Source: Pseudobacillus lumedeiriae (GTDB taxonomy: Bacteria > Bacillota > Bacilli > Bacillales > Domibacillaceae). Taken from it: a DNA stretch of 64,000 nucleotides. The stretch covers positions 1 to 64,000 of the forward strand of contig NZ_JAUIYO010000010.1 in assembly GCF_044891285.1 (NCBI RefSeq). The letters run 5' to 3'. The position numbers and the translations under genes are program-made. A model generated the notes under the pieces. The model searched no databases. It was not told where the DNA came from and was given only the letters and a program-made list of their open reading frames with translations. The first letter of the stretch is position 1. The number at the start of each line of letters is the position of its first letter. This document shows, piece after piece, positions 7,559-17,047 of the stretch.

Positions 7559-9526
7559 TTAATTGGCTTTTTCAACAGACGTTTCTATTACTTTTTTATT
7601 CGGTTTTTTAAATAAGAAATACTTTACCCCTATTAAAGCTAAACCAACTCCAAACGTACTGATCATAAGAATAAAATCATCATTAGGCAGCAAAAGTGCT
7701 ATCGCTAATATAAAAAGAACGATGCGGCTAAATAAGCTGATAGGACTTTTGAAAAAGCCGACTATACTAATAGAAAGAATCGATATAGCAATAACAGCTT
7801 TCACGATCGAAAATGTAATCAGAGACACACTGTAGTCGACCTGATATGTTAGCAGCATTGCCGGCGAGAAGACAAACAGAAATGGAACGATATAAGCTAC
7901 AATTCCTAGTTTTGAAGACTCAACCCCAATTTTTTGTGCGCTGGCCCCTGCTATTGGTGCAGCCGCAAAACAGGCCAAAGCTATTGGCGGTGTAAAGCTT
8001 GAGACCATCGCAAAGTAAAAAACAAATAAATGTGCTGCCATTGGCTGTACCCCTAAATCAACAATAGTCGGTGCTACTAGGACAGCAACGAGAGCATAAG
8101 CAGCTAACCCCGGCATTCCCATTCCAAGAATAATCGATACGATTGCACTAGCTGCGAGAAGTACAAATAAGCCACTATTTCCTAAACTTGATAACGCAAG
8201 TACAAGATTATAGCCAAGCCCAGTTACACCTACTACTCCCATAATTAAACCGGCAACTCCTAAAATAACACCGATTTCAAGCAGTACCCTTCCTGTATCA
8301 ATAAACGTGTTGTACATTCTTTTTAGAAAGCCGACTCTTACTTCTTTTTGAAACGATAAAATAACAATGGCTATTCCAACCCCATATATAGCAGCTGTAT
8401 CTGGTGCAAATCCTTTTACAAATAATAAATAGATAAAAATTACGAAAATTGGAATGATATAAATAATTTTACTCAAAACGCTTTTTACTGTAGGCAGCTC
8501 ATCCTTTGGAATGCCTGCTAAATTTCTTTTATCAGCAATTAAATGAACTTGAAGGAAAAATGACAAATAATATAATAGAGCAGGAATAAGCGCAGCCAAA
8601 GCAACTTCCTTATACGGAACTCCTAAATTTTCCGCAATGAGAAACGCTGTAATTCCCATTAACGGAGGCATAAAAGATCCTCCTGTAGAAGCAACTGATT
8701 CAATGGCCCCCGCCTGCACCCTCGTAAACCCGCTTCGAATCATTAGTGGAATAGTCATCGTACCCGTTAGCATAACATTTGCTACCGGTCCCCCTGTTAC
8801 AGAACCAACCATCCCTGAACCGACAATAGATGCTTTTGCAGCTCCACCTTTATAGCGTCCAAATATAGATAAAGCGGTATTATTAAAAATTTCTCCTCCT
8901 TTAAAATTTAAAAGAACTTGACCAAACATAATAAAGGCCAGAGCTACTGTCGCAGCGATATCGAGCATGCTAAGCAGACTGCTCGAGTCTAAATACATAT
9001 AGTTAAACAAATTACTCAGTGAGACACTTCTTCCTTCAAACGCCCCTGGAAAATATGGAGCAGTGAGAGCGTAACTAATGAAGAAAAGAACAATTCCGAC
9101 AAGAATCCATCCCGTCATCCTTCTCAAAGCTTCTATTAGAACCCCAATGGCTAACACACTCATAATTAGGCGATCCGTCGTTACAAGCCCCATTTGCAGT
9201 GAGATGGATGGATAAAATATAGTAACATACAAACCAACAGCCAGCCCAACTGCTGCCAAGCCCCAGTCATACCAAGGTACTTTCGTCTGATTTTTATTTT
9301 TTCCAGCCGGGACACCAATGAAAATAGCCACTAGTACAAGAGCTAAGTAAACCCCTACATATTGCTGTTTAAATAATGGAATGTTAAAGTATTGATGGAT
9401 GGAAAGAATATACATAATGCCAAGCAGCGGCATTAAAAAAAGGATTCCTTTCCATATAGAGTTCAATGAACCATTGAGCTGTCTGTACCTTTGTGTTTCA
9501 TCAGAAACAATTTGTTCTTTTTCCAT
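7559..9526 (-). CDS. TRAP transporter permease, fused 4TM/12TM type
   Basis: This 655-residue membrane protein fuses the small (DctQ-like) and large (DctM-like) TRAP subunits, the form that normally works with TAXI binding proteins. About 15-17 hydrophobic segments are visible. The DctM-like core includes GSGMVGSVTGGPVANVMLTG and STGGSFMPPLMG, the conserved loops of the family, and later GMGMPGLAAYALV. It imports an organic acid or amino acid driven by the sodium gradient. The start has GGAGGAGTGGAG. It sits between the TAXI binding protein and the amidase on the same strand, so the three form one uptake and hydrolysis unit. Confidence 0.93.
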   Translation of the reverse strand: MEKEQIVSDETQRYRQLNGSLNSIWKGILFLMPLLGIMYILSIHQYFNIPLFKQQYVGVYLALVLVAIFIGVPAGKNKNQTKVPWYDWGLAAVGLAVGLYVTIFYPSISLQMGLVTTDRLIMSVLAIGVLIEALRRMTGWILVGIVLFFISYALTAPYFPGAFEGRSVSLSNLFNYMYLDSSSLLSMLDIAATVALAFIMFGQVLLNFKGGEIFNNTALSIFGRYKGGAAKASIVGSGMVGSVTGGPVANVMLTGTMTIPLMIRSGFTRVQAGAIESVASTGGSFMPPLMGITAFLIAENLGVPYKEVALAALIPALLYYLSFFLQVHLIADKRNLAGIPKDELPTVKSVLSKIIYIIPIFVIFIYLLFVKGFAPDTAAIYGVGIAIVILSFQKEVRVGFLKRMYNTFIDTGRVLLEIGVILGVAGLIMGVVGVTGLGYNLVLALSSLGNSGLFVLLAASAIVSIILGMGMPGLAAYALVAVLVAPTIVDLGVQPMAAHLFVFYFAMVSSFTPPIALACFAAAPIAGASAQKIGVESSKLGIVAYIVPFLFVFSPAMLLTYQVDYSVSLITFSIVKAVIAISILSISIVGFFKSPISLFSRIVLFILAIALLLPNDDFILMISTFGVGLALIGVKYFLFKKPNKKVIETSVEKAN

Positions 9527-9631
9527 TCACTCCACTCCTCCTGAGAAATCATTTTAAGGCGCCGACATATATACTATTCATGCAGCGCCTCATTCATTGG
9601 ATTTCCTCAAATATAAAATTTCAATAAAAGA

Positions 9632-10723
9632 TCATTGTTTTGCTTTCTCTAGTAACTCTTTTTGTTTCTGTTCAAGCTCATCTGTCCATACACCCTCTTC
9701 TTTCAAAAAGCGAACCACACCTGGGTGATAAGGTACAAGGGGATCTTTATCAAGCATCGTTTTTGGTGTCCAAGTCTCTAGCCAACCAAATATCGGGTGT
9801 AACTCCTTGTGATTCTTCCAAAGTGTTTTTACAATTTCATATGCTTGATCATCTGACAAATCAGCGGAGGCTACTAAAGCAATCGGATATTTTACTAGTA
9901 CTGTGTCTTCTTTTACAAAACCGCCTTTATACACAGTTAATTCAATACCGGGAACTAACGACTGCATCTCCTTAATTGTTTCTCCTGATACTTTATCTAT
10001 TTCATCAGCGCTCATTCCGCCAAAATTAAATGCTCTTAATCCGACTGCGTTATCTGCCTCTAAGAACGAAGCCACTGTCGGGGTTCCTGTGAAAGCCGCA
10101 TCTACCCGATTTTCCCGGAGCGCGCTTAATCCTTGTCCAACATCTGCTACTGGCACAACTTTTACATCGTCTAAAGATAAACCGACAGATTTCAATTGTG
10201 CTTCGAAAATTAACGGAATAATCGAATCACCAGAATAACCGCTCGCAATTCTTTTTCCTTTTAAATCCTTTAAATTTTTGATTCCGGAATCCTCTCTTAC
10301 CGTCAATCCGCTGGCAACTATATCGTTTCCTTTTACAAGAAGCCGTACATTTTTGTTCTTCTCTTTATAATCATGCTCACCATTAAATGCCCATTGGGTT
10401 CCAGGTTTAGCCGTGATCCCTGTTTCGATTTCACCTTTATTTAATAAAGACATCCAAGCGGATGAACCAGCAAAAGGGCTGACAATCATTTTAACAGACG
10501 AATTCTCACTAACTACCTTGGCAATACCAGCTCCCGCACTATGATAAGCTATTCCCACTGGATGCGTCCCAATACTTACAACTCCTCCCTCACTTCCTCC
10601 TGCTTTCTCCTTACCTGACGCCTTTTCTTCGTTTCCACATCCACTTAGCAGCGCTAGAGATAGGCCTAATGATGCCATTCCAACTAACATTTTCTTCACT
10701 TTATTGTTAAACAATGTAGCCAT
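9632..10723 (-). CDS. TAXI family TRAP transporter solute-binding lipoprotein
   Basis: A 363-residue extracytoplasmic solute receptor. The N-terminus is a lipoprotein signal: a basic start, a hydrophobic core (LGLSLALLSG), then the lipobox cysteine of LLSGCGNEE. The mature protein shows the NMT1/TAXI features: VVSIGTHPVGIAYHSAGAGIA near the front, then LKGKRIASGYSGDSIIP and YPGVVRF-like PYHPGVVRFLKE near the end. It would deliver its ligand to the fused permease encoded 105 bp downstream. TAXI ligands include glutamate and other carboxylates, but most are unknown. Start ATG with AAGGGGGA upstream. Confidence 0.92.
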   Translation of the reverse strand: MATLFNNKVKKMLVGMASLGLSLALLSGCGNEEKASGKEKAGGSEGGVVSIGTHPVGIAYHSAGAGIAKVVSENSSVKMIVSPFAGSSAWMSLLNKGEIETGITAKPGTQWAFNGEHDYKEKNKNVRLLVKGNDIVASGLTVREDSGIKNLKDLKGKRIASGYSGDSIIPLIFEAQLKSVGLSLDDVKVVPVADVGQGLSALRENRVDAAFTGTPTVASFLEADNAVGLRAFNFGGMSADEIDKVSGETIKEMQSLVPGIELTVYKGGFVKEDTVLVKYPIALVASADLSDDQAYEIVKTLWKNHKELHPIFGWLETWTPKTMLDKDPLVPYHPGVVRFLKEEGVWTDELEQKQKELLEKAKQ

Positions 10724-10738
10724 CGTTCAATCCCCCTT

Positions 10739-11572
10739 TTATTCATCTATTTTAATAAGTTGTAAATCTTCCCCGGCAATCACTGGCCCCGAAAATACCT
10801 CTAGTGCTTCCCGACATGCTTCTTCAGGGTCAGCCCCGGGAAGGAAATGCGTCAGAACGAGCTTTTTCACACCGGCTTGTTCAGCAGTTTCCCCGCACTG
10901 AGCCGGAGTGCAATGCTCTTTTTGCAAATTGACAAATACTTTTTCAAATTCCTTGTTTTCACCTTTTGTATAAACAGATGTTGTCGTTAATGCCGCATCC
11001 TGCACAAGAATATCTGCTCCACGGGCGAATTCTATCAATCTATCTGTCGGTGCAGTATCACCAGAAATAACGACCGCTTTTCCATCTCCTTCAAATCGAT
11101 AACCAAACGTTGGTACGTTATGCACCATCCGTTCCGCTGTTACTTTTACCGGCAGATCACTTTCGACCTCACCTGGTTCTGTAATTTCAATAATATTGAC
11201 ATCCATTAATCCTTTTGGAGAGCGGCCGAGTGATAAGCGATAGCGAATATCTTCTTCATACATCTCCAAAGTTCTTTCATGATACTTTTTCGTACCAGCC
11301 GGTCCCACGACAGTAAGTTCGCGCCGCCCATTTCCCTGGCCTCCAATTAAAAATTGGGCATAACCAAATAAATGATCGGAGTGCAAGTGAGTCAGCCATA
11401 AGTGATTGATTCTTTCCGGTAAAATTCCTGCTTTTAATAACTGGCCCGTGGTTCCTTCCCCGCAGTCAATAAGCACCGGTATATCATCTATAAACAGCAC
11501 CTGTGCCGGGCCTGATCGTTCAAGATCTGGCCTTGGGCTTCCTGTACCGAGCATTTGTAATAAAAACTCCAT
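10739..11572 (-). CDS. MBL-fold metallo-hydrolase 1 (RNase Z/arylsulfatase-like)
   Basis: A 277-residue metallo-beta-lactamase-fold enzyme. The two-metal site is visible as THLHSDH at about residues 80-86, then SGDTAPTD (Asp ligand) at about 170 and LTHFLPG (His ligand) near 242. The opening LGTGSPRPDLERSGP and IDCGEGTT are shared with RNase Z-like and arylsulfatase-like MBL proteins. The tRNA-clamping arm of true RNase Z is not apparent. It is a more distant paralogue of the two MBL proteins at 13041-13889 and 18768-19628. It is 15 bp upstream of the TAXI gene, so it likely acts on the compound imported by the TRAP system. The bond hydrolysed is unknown. Confidence 0.88.
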   Translation of the reverse strand: MEFLLQMLGTGSPRPDLERSGPAQVLFIDDIPVLIDCGEGTTGQLLKAGILPERINHLWLTHLHSDHLFGYAQFLIGGQGNGRRELTVVGPAGTKKYHERTLEMYEEDIRYRLSLGRSPKGLMDVNIIEITEPGEVESDLPVKVTAERMVHNVPTFGYRFEGDGKAVVISGDTAPTDRLIEFARGADILVQDAALTTTSVYTKGENKEFEKVFVNLQKEHCTPAQCGETAEQAGVKKLVLTHFLPGADPEEACREALEVFSGPVIAGEDLQLIKIDE

Positions 11573-11647
11573 CCATTCTTCACCTCATTTGTATACGATT
11601 TTATTATTTTCCCAATTAAAAATATTCTGACTATTTTTATGTTTATT

Positions 11648-12901
11648 TTACGCATTCATTTTAAGATGCTGGGTGACTTGTTGAGATTGTTTATCTGGAT
11701 TTGTAAAGATTAAGAAAATCACGCTGAAAATTAAGACGATTGAAGCCGCCAATATAACTGAATAATTGAAGCCTAACTGAGTGTTATCGCCTGCTAATTG
11801 AACAACAAATCCTGTAACAACAGGAGCGATAATTCCCGCTAAATTTGCTAACCCTACTAACATCCCTGATGCTAAACCTTTTCTCTCTGGAAGTAATTGA
11901 TTGGCAATTTGTGGAGCAATGGAGAACACCGTGTTAACCAGCATTAACCCTAATCCTAAAACAATCACGGCCCCTGCCGTTGATTTTACGAACGTAGTTG
12001 AGAAAAAAGCAATAGAGCCTAGGATTAAAGCAATTCCAATTACGAATACACGGGATTTTCGATGGCTTTTCGTTTTCTTCAGCACATAGTCTGATAGTGC
12101 AGCAACAGCTACAGAACCGACAGAAGTGAAGACACCAATTCCTGCAACGATATACCCCATTTGCATTGGTGATAACTGAATGATTTTAGTTAAATAAGTC
12201 GGCATCCAAACGAATACCCATGACAACACCCAAAAAGCAGAGAAGAAAGCTAAAGTAGTAAGAATAAAGTTAGCAGAAAGCAATACTTTAGAAATTTCTG
12301 CCCATGTAACCTTTGGCATTTTTTCTTTAGGTTCATCGCTAATTACTTGATTTTTAGGTCTTTCACGTCCAAAGATCATCCACAAAATACACCATGTAAG
12401 GCTAAGTGCTCCTAAAAATCCAAAACCGATACGCCAACTATAGCTATGGATAATAAGAACAAGAAGCGGAGCCATCAATTTAGCACCCATGCTTCCACAG
12501 GTCACGAGTGAAGTAGCAAATGCCCGCCGTTCGGGAGGAAACCATTTACTAATATGGTTCACTGCTGTAGCTAAAAAAGGCCCTTCAAAAGCACCAAGAA
12601 AAATTCGAGAAAAAACAAGCAGCGGCAAACTATAAATAACGAATGCTCCTAATTGGGATACCGTCCAAGCGATCGCCATAATGGTCAACATTTTCTTTGT
12701 TCCTATTTTATCTGACAAAGCAGCACCAATGATTCCGGCAATGGAGAATAACCAATAAAAACTGCTTCCAACCATTCCGAACTGAGCATATGTAAGATTT
12801 AAGTCTTCCATAATAGGAACTGCTGCATATCCCAAAATTGCCTTATCCGAATAATTAATGATGTACATAAAAAATAAAAATACAACGATAACCCAACGCA
12901 C
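11648..12901 (-). CDS. MFS transporter (anion:cation symporter-like)
   Basis: A 417-residue major facilitator with 12 predicted helices. The conserved loop after helix 2 reads SDKIGTKK, and the helix 4-5 region contains RIFLGAFEGPFLATAVNHISKWFPPERRAFA, typical of the ACS subfamily, whose known substrates are organic acids such as hexuronates and galactonate. The start is GTG with CGGGAGTG six bases upstream. It lies 75 bp upstream of MBL 1 and 139 bp downstream of MBL 2, all on the minus strand with no clear terminator between. It may therefore belong to one long operon reading from 13.9 kb to the amidase. Confidence 0.88.
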   Translation of the reverse strand: MRWVIVVFLFFMYIINYSDKAILGYAAVPIMEDLNLTYAQFGMVGSSFYWLFSIAGIIGAALSDKIGTKKMLTIMAIAWTVSQLGAFVIYSLPLLVFSRIFLGAFEGPFLATAVNHISKWFPPERRAFATSLVTCGSMGAKLMAPLLVLIIHSYSWRIGFGFLGALSLTWCILWMIFGRERPKNQVISDEPKEKMPKVTWAEISKVLLSANFILTTLAFFSAFWVLSWVFVWMPTYLTKIIQLSPMQMGYIVAGIGVFTSVGSVAVAALSDYVLKKTKSHRKSRVFVIGIALILGSIAFFSTTFVKSTAGAVIVLGLGLMLVNTVFSIAPQIANQLLPERKGLASGMLVGLANLAGIIAPVVTGFVVQLAGDNTQLGFNYSVILAASIVLIFSVIFLIFTNPDKQSQQVTQHLKMNA

Positions 12902-13040
12902 TAAACCACTCCCGTTAATTCAATATCTTCTCTAGGTCACCTGCAATTCCGAATAATCAGATTATTACGGATATAGAATGGACTTCAAGAGTGAAAAGAG
13001 TATATATTTTCATATACTTTCGTAAGCACACTCAATTTTA

Positions 13041-13889
13041 TTAAACAGAAATTGTATTTTTCACCTGAATGACTTGAAGGTCTTTTCCGACAATAACCTC
13101 TCCATTAAACACTGCAGCAGCTTGCTGCTTCGTTTCCTCCTCAATAATGTTTGGCAAAAAGTGCGTCAAAACAAGTGTTTTTACGCCAGCTTGTTTCCCA
13201 ATTTCCCCTGCCTGTTCCGGTGTACAATGCTCTTTCTGTAAGTTATCCCAAATTTTTTGCAGTTCAGGGCTTTTCGTGTTTCGGTATACGCCGGTCGGTG
13301 CCAGTGCGGAATCAATAACGAGAAGATCAGCATCTTTTGACAGTTCCACAATTGCCGGTGTCGGGGCAGTATCTCCAGAAATAACCACCGTTTTATCCTC
13401 TATTTCAAAACGATAACCATATGTTAAGACGTTATGCACCATTTCAGCAGTAGTAATTTTCCACGGAAGTCCACAATCGATTTCACCAGGTCCGTCAATT
13501 TCAATAATATTAACGTCCAGTACACCATTTCCCGGCCTTCCAAGCGATGTCCGGTAATCGATGTCTTCATGGAACAAATGAATAATCGTTTCATGAAAAT
13601 GTTTCATTCCCTTTGGACCGACAACCGTTAATTTACGGCGTCCAAGCCCCCAGCCGCCAAGCAGAAATTGACCATAGCCAAACACATGATCTGAATGAAG
13701 ATGAGTCATAAATAAATAATGAATACTTTCCGGAGGAATACCCGCTTTCATTAACTGTGCCGTCGTTCCTTCCCCACAGTCAATTAAAATATGCCTATCA
13801 TCAATCGTTAAAACCTGGGATGGACCAGACCGTTCTAAATCCGGACGCGGACTTCCTGTACCAAGCATGGTTACTTCTACATTTGTCAT
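13041..13889 (-). CDS. MBL-fold metallo-hydrolase 2
   Basis: A 282-residue two-metal hydrolase with THLHSDH, SGDTAPTPA and LTHFLPN at the expected places. It is very similar along its whole length to MBL 3 (18768-19628), sharing SQVLTIDDRHILIDCGEGTT and GRPGNGVLDVNIIEID, and less similar to MBL 1. The ATG at 13889 was chosen because AAGGAAGGAGC lies before it; an upstream in-frame ATG at 13925 lacks a ribosome site. It is the first gene behind a sigma-A promoter that is nearly identical to the promoter in front of the aldehyde dehydrogenase. It is divergent from ROK regulator 1. Substrate unknown. Confidence 0.88.
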   Translation of the reverse strand: MTNVEVTMLGTGSPRPDLERSGPSQVLTIDDRHILIDCGEGTTAQLMKAGIPPESIHYLFMTHLHSDHVFGYGQFLLGGWGLGRRKLTVVGPKGMKHFHETIIHLFHEDIDYRTSLGRPGNGVLDVNIIEIDGPGEIDCGLPWKITTAEMVHNVLTYGYRFEIEDKTVVISGDTAPTPAIVELSKDADLLVIDSALAPTGVYRNTKSPELQKIWDNLQKEHCTPEQAGEIGKQAGVKTLVLTHFLPNIIEEETKQQAAAVFNGEVIVGKDLQVIQVKNTISV

Positions 13890-13946
13890 GTTCTTGCTCC
13901 TTCCTTTCCACATTCCAGCGCTCAAGCTGCGTATTCACTCCATTTT

Positions 13947-14000
13947 CGTAAGCGCTTTCTCGATTACTGCCATTGTAATTCTTTTAACCGTTTTAGTCAA
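13947..14000 (-). promoter_or_regulatory. Sigma-A promoter with cre-like site, cassette A
   Basis: On the minus strand: -35 TTGACT (13995-14000), a 17-bp spacer and -10 TACAAT (13972-13977). Just downstream of the -10 is AGAAAGCGCTTACG (13947-13960), which fits the CcpA cre consensus at about 12 of 14 positions. The block closely matches 22607-22660 in sequence and spacing. It drives MBL 2; ROK regulator 1 is divergent. Placement of the cre at the start site suggests carbon-catabolite repression. The rest of the 306-bp intergenic (13890-14195) contains a CACCT-N6-AGGTG dyad near 14110-14125. Confidence 0.8.
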
Positions 14001-14195
14001 AAGTTTTTTGAATCTTTTTTTATATTTAATAATTTTTGTCTTTTCATAATAAAAAATGTATAATTTCTTTTAAGTTCAAATACTTACATGAATATTTTCT
14101 GTTTTATTCACCTTTATTTAGGTGTTACCCATATGACCAATTTGAATAAAAGAACTAGAATCAGAAAAAGTGTATGAAAAACCGGAGGAAAAAAG

Positions 14196-15425
14196 ATGTT
14201 AAAACAATTTACCGGGGCCCTATCTCAAAAAGAAAAGAGCTTAAAAGAATTGTACAGCCTTATTGTAGAACAAGGTCCCGTGTCAAAAAGTGATCTCATT
14301 AAATGCACAGGGATGAGACAGACGACTTGCTCTCGTCTCATTGATGAATTACTTGAAATGGGACTCATTGTTGAAAGTGGATATGGTGAATCCAGCGGGG
14401 GACGCAAACCAGTGGTATATGAAATAAAAGAAGATGCTAATTATGTGATTGGTATTGATATTTCAAGAACGTATACGAAAGTATTATTGATGAATCTTAG
14501 GTTTGTTGTCATAGATGAAGCTAAATTAGTAATGAATGAAACAACTACTCCTACTTTTACGATTGACTTTATCTCTTCCAGCGTTCATAGGATGGCGGAA
14601 AAGTTTCACCTTACACAAGATAATATTCTAGGCGCTGGAATTGGAACGATCGGGCCGCTAGACCGTGAAAACGGGATCATCGTCAATCCTATCAATTTTC
14701 TTTCAGATGGGTGGATGAATTTACAAATAACTCATTTGTTAGCTCAAAAACTACAGCTTAATACATTACTCGATTATGGAACGAATACCGCTCTGCTTGC
14801 GGAATATCAGCAGGAGCCTTTTAAAAAATATAAAAATATTGTTCATGTCTTAAAAGGGGCCGGCACACGTACAGGTATGATCATGGATGGGAGGCTTGTA
14901 CGCGGAACGGACAAACTAGGAATGCTCGGGCAAGGTCATATGGTTGTTGACCTGCATGGGAGAAAATGCATTTGCGGCAGCAATGGATGCGTACATGCTT
15001 ACTCGTCTATTTCAGCGATGAAACGGGACATCTTGAACGGCATTGAGCAAGGCGCTCCATCGATCATCCGTGATTTGAAGAAAGATCCTAATGAAATTGA
15101 TTTCAACGATATTTGTCAGGCACTCAATGAAAGAGATTCCCTTGTCACTCGTGTGATCAAAGATGCGGCCTATTATACTGGCGTTGGCCTTGCTAATTTA
15201 GCTCATGTCCTCTTTCCTGACGTCATTATCTTGAGTGGTCCCACCTACACAAATATGGATTTGTTTTACGATGTCGTAACTGAAACAGCAGCTGGACGCT
15301 GCCAAAACATGTACCCTGATCAAGAAATTATTTTCACCCGCGGACAGCTAGGCGAAAATGCCAGTGCGATTGGTGCAGGGCGAATGGTGCTTGATCATTA
15401 CTTAACGGACCATACATTAATTTAA
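14196..15425 (+). CDS. ROK family transcriptional regulator 1
   Basis: A 409-residue NagC/XylR-type regulator. The N-terminal winged helix-turn-helix (about 15-75) contains VSKSDLIKCTGMRQTTCSRLIDELL and ends at SSGGRKP. The rest is an actin-like ROK sugar-kinase fold with GIDISRTYTKVLLM and the zinc-binding C-I-C-G-SNGC-V-HAY motif near residue 260. The usual catalytic stretch (N-D-A-N) reads YGTNTALLAE here, so the catalytic Asp is replaced by Gly and kinase activity is unlikely. It is closely similar to ROK 2. Its divergence from MBL 2 suggests control of the 13.9-kb promoter. Start ATG follows GGAGGAAAAAAG. Confidence 0.92.
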   Translation: MLKQFTGALSQKEKSLKELYSLIVEQGPVSKSDLIKCTGMRQTTCSRLIDELLEMGLIVESGYGESSGGRKPVVYEIKEDANYVIGIDISRTYTKVLLMNLRFVVIDEAKLVMNETTTPTFTIDFISSSVHRMAEKFHLTQDNILGAGIGTIGPLDRENGIIVNPINFLSDGWMNLQITHLLAQKLQLNTLLDYGTNTALLAEYQQEPFKKYKNIVHVLKGAGTRTGMIMDGRLVRGTDKLGMLGQGHMVVDLHGRKCICGSNGCVHAYSSISAMKRDILNGIEQGAPSIIRDLKKDPNEIDFNDICQALNERDSLVTRVIKDAAYYTGVGLANLAHVLFPDVIILSGPTYTNMDLFYDVVTETAAGRCQNMYPDQEIIFTRGQLGENASAIGAGRMVLDHYLTDHTLI

Positions 15426-15430
15426 AAAAG

Positions 15431-15473
15431 AAGGAGGGGATCTTGTAAATCTAGTTTTCAAGATTCCCTCCTT
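15431..15473. terminator. Bidirectional terminator between ROK 1 and APC permease 1
   Basis: AAGGAGGGGATCTTG (15431-15445) pairs with CAAGATTCCCTCCTT (15459-15473) over 15 bp with one G-U pair and a 13-base loop. The two flanking genes converge. Confidence 0.85.
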
Positions 15474-15524
15474 GTTAATTAATATTGTGGAACGGTAACG
15501 CCTTGTGCGCATTGCTTTTTGGAC

Positions 15525-16874
15525 TCACTGTTCGATATTGATTGGGCCAATATCTTTTTGAAATCCTCGTGTTCTGATCACAAGGAAGATTGCTCCAGCT
15601 AACAGCCAACAAACTCCAACGATCTGTCCGATCGTTTCCATCCCTACTAAAATGTACAAACATACACCGATACCAAGTACAGGAGAGATGAGGTTAGAAA
15701 GAAGATGCTTCCCTCTTCTCTCTTTTCTTTTTACGAAAAACTCAATAATGACTGAGACATTAACAAAAATAAAACCGACAATTGCCCCGAACACGACGAT
15801 AACGAAGAACACTTGAATCGGGATGAGAAGTGCTCCTATATACCCTAACACTGCTAAAATAAGTACACTATAAACTGGTGTTTTATACTTCGGATGTAAG
15901 TAAGCTAAAGAAGAAGGCAAGACGCCATCGCGCCCCATACTAAACAACACCCTAGAACCTGACGCCTGTCCGGCTAAAGCTGTAGCTGTTCCAGTTAAAA
16001 CGAGGGCTATCGTTGTAGCCGTCGCTAAACCGCTGCCTCCAACAGCAATGGCAATGTCATAAAAAGCAGTATCTACATTTTTCAACGATCCTAACTTCGC
16101 TTGAATAAGTGTCGCAAAATAAATTTGAATACCTATCAGAAAAGAACTAATGACACAAGTAATAATTGCAGCCCGTCCGACGGTTTTCCCTGAAACTTTC
16201 GCATCTTCTGCTAAAGCTGTAATTCCATCAAAACCGATATACGAAAGAACAGCAATCGATGTGCCGGCAATTAACGCATTCATCGAAAATGTTTCTTTAT
16301 GATAGATTCCCTGCATGTTGAATAAACTTCCAATGCCTCCTTCGTTTGTAAGCGCATACAAAGCAAACCCAACAAATAGGAAGACGCTGATTAATTTTAT
16401 GACAAGCATGATTGTATTTAAATGAGCTGATAATTTAGTCCCGCGGTAATTAAAGAAAGTCATTGGGATAATCAATAGAAGTAACATGCCCCATAACGGA
16501 ATAAAATCGAATAGTTTAATGGCAAAAGATGAACTTAATTTATAAACGAGCATGGGAAAGATTAAATAATCGAGTAGGATCGCCCATCCAGCGATAAAAC
16601 CGAGCGTCGGATTTAAACTATGCGTAGCATAACTGTACGTTGAGCCCGCTTTTGGCACGATGGACGCCATTTTACCATAGCTGACCGCCGTGAAAATCAT
16701 CGCAATCAGTCCGACATAAATAGCTAATACTCCATGCCCTCCAGAGGTAAAATTTAATCCTCCAAATAACGATTGGGCAGAGTTAGGTGAAATAAAAATC
16801 AGACCGAAAATCACCAAATCTCTTGTTCGCAGCACTCTTTTAAGATTTTGATCTCCTTGATTAACTAGACTCAT
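15525..16874 (-). CDS. APC family amino acid permease 1
   Basis: A 449-residue amino acid/polyamine/organocation transporter with about 12 transmembrane helices. Visible APC features are LVIFGLIFISPNSAQSLFGG in helix 1, SYGKMASIVPKAGSTYSYA at helices 2-3, and SGSRVLFSMGRDGVLPSSLAYLHPKYKTPVYS in the helix 8-9 loop. It imports an amino acid or amine by proton symport. It is strongly similar throughout to APC permease 2 directly upstream, so the pair is a tandem duplication. Start ATG has AAGGAGGAG. Its 5' region holds a conserved block and a hairpin also found before permease 2. Confidence 0.92.
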   Translation of the reverse strand: MSLVNQGDQNLKRVLRTRDLVIFGLIFISPNSAQSLFGGLNFTSGGHGVLAIYVGLIAMIFTAVSYGKMASIVPKAGSTYSYATHSLNPTLGFIAGWAILLDYLIFPMLVYKLSSSFAIKLFDFIPLWGMLLLLIIPMTFFNYRGTKLSAHLNTIMLVIKLISVFLFVGFALYALTNEGGIGSLFNMQGIYHKETFSMNALIAGTSIAVLSYIGFDGITALAEDAKVSGKTVGRAAIITCVISSFLIGIQIYFATLIQAKLGSLKNVDTAFYDIAIAVGGSGLATATTIALVLTGTATALAGQASGSRVLFSMGRDGVLPSSLAYLHPKYKTPVYSVLILAVLGYIGALLIPIQVFFVIVVFGAIVGFIFVNVSVIIEFFVKRKERRGKHLLSNLISPVLGIGVCLYILVGMETIGQIVGVCWLLAGAIFLVIRTRGFQKDIGPINIEQ

Positions 16875-16896
16875 TACTGTTCTCCTCCTTATAAAA

Positions 16897-16943
16897 GCAA
16901 ATCCAGGGAATGACGTCTAACGTTTTATTTCCCTTGGAGTTGC
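16897..16943 (-). promoter_or_regulatory. Leader hairpin before APC permease 1
   Basis: GCAAATCCAGGGAA (16897-16910) pairs imperfectly with TTCCCTTGGAGTTGC (16929-16943), just upstream of the ribosome binding site of the permease. A stronger hairpin of related sequence (GCAATTCCAGA type) occupies the same position before permease 2. It may control translation initiation or termination. Confidence 0.5.
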
Positions 16944-17004
16944 CCTAGTTTCTGTGAAATTCACAAAGCTTAGTAATCACTTAAACTTTTATATGGTCAT
17001 TACA

Positions 17005-17034
17005 TTTCTGAGGTGAACAAACGAAAGAAGTATA
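17005..17034 (-). promoter_or_regulatory. Promoter and 20-bp conserved block before APC permease 1
   Basis: On the minus strand, TATACT (17029-17034) looks like a -10 and is followed four bases later by TCGTTTGTTCACCTCAGAAA (17005-17024). The same 20 bases occur without mismatch at 18641-18660 before permease 2, also just after TATACT. No good -35 is seen. The block would overlap the start site, so it could be an operator or the start of a regulatory leader. Together with the hairpin and the gene fragment it accounts for most of the 301-bp gap 16875-17175. Confidence 0.55.
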
Positions 17035-17047
17035 ATAGAAAATCTTT

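Noticed and set aside
16875..17047. T-box or purine riboswitch before the APC permeases
   Set aside because: No T-box AGGGTGG-type sequence, no terminator/antiterminator pair and no riboswitch core was found, so only an unnamed leader element is reported.
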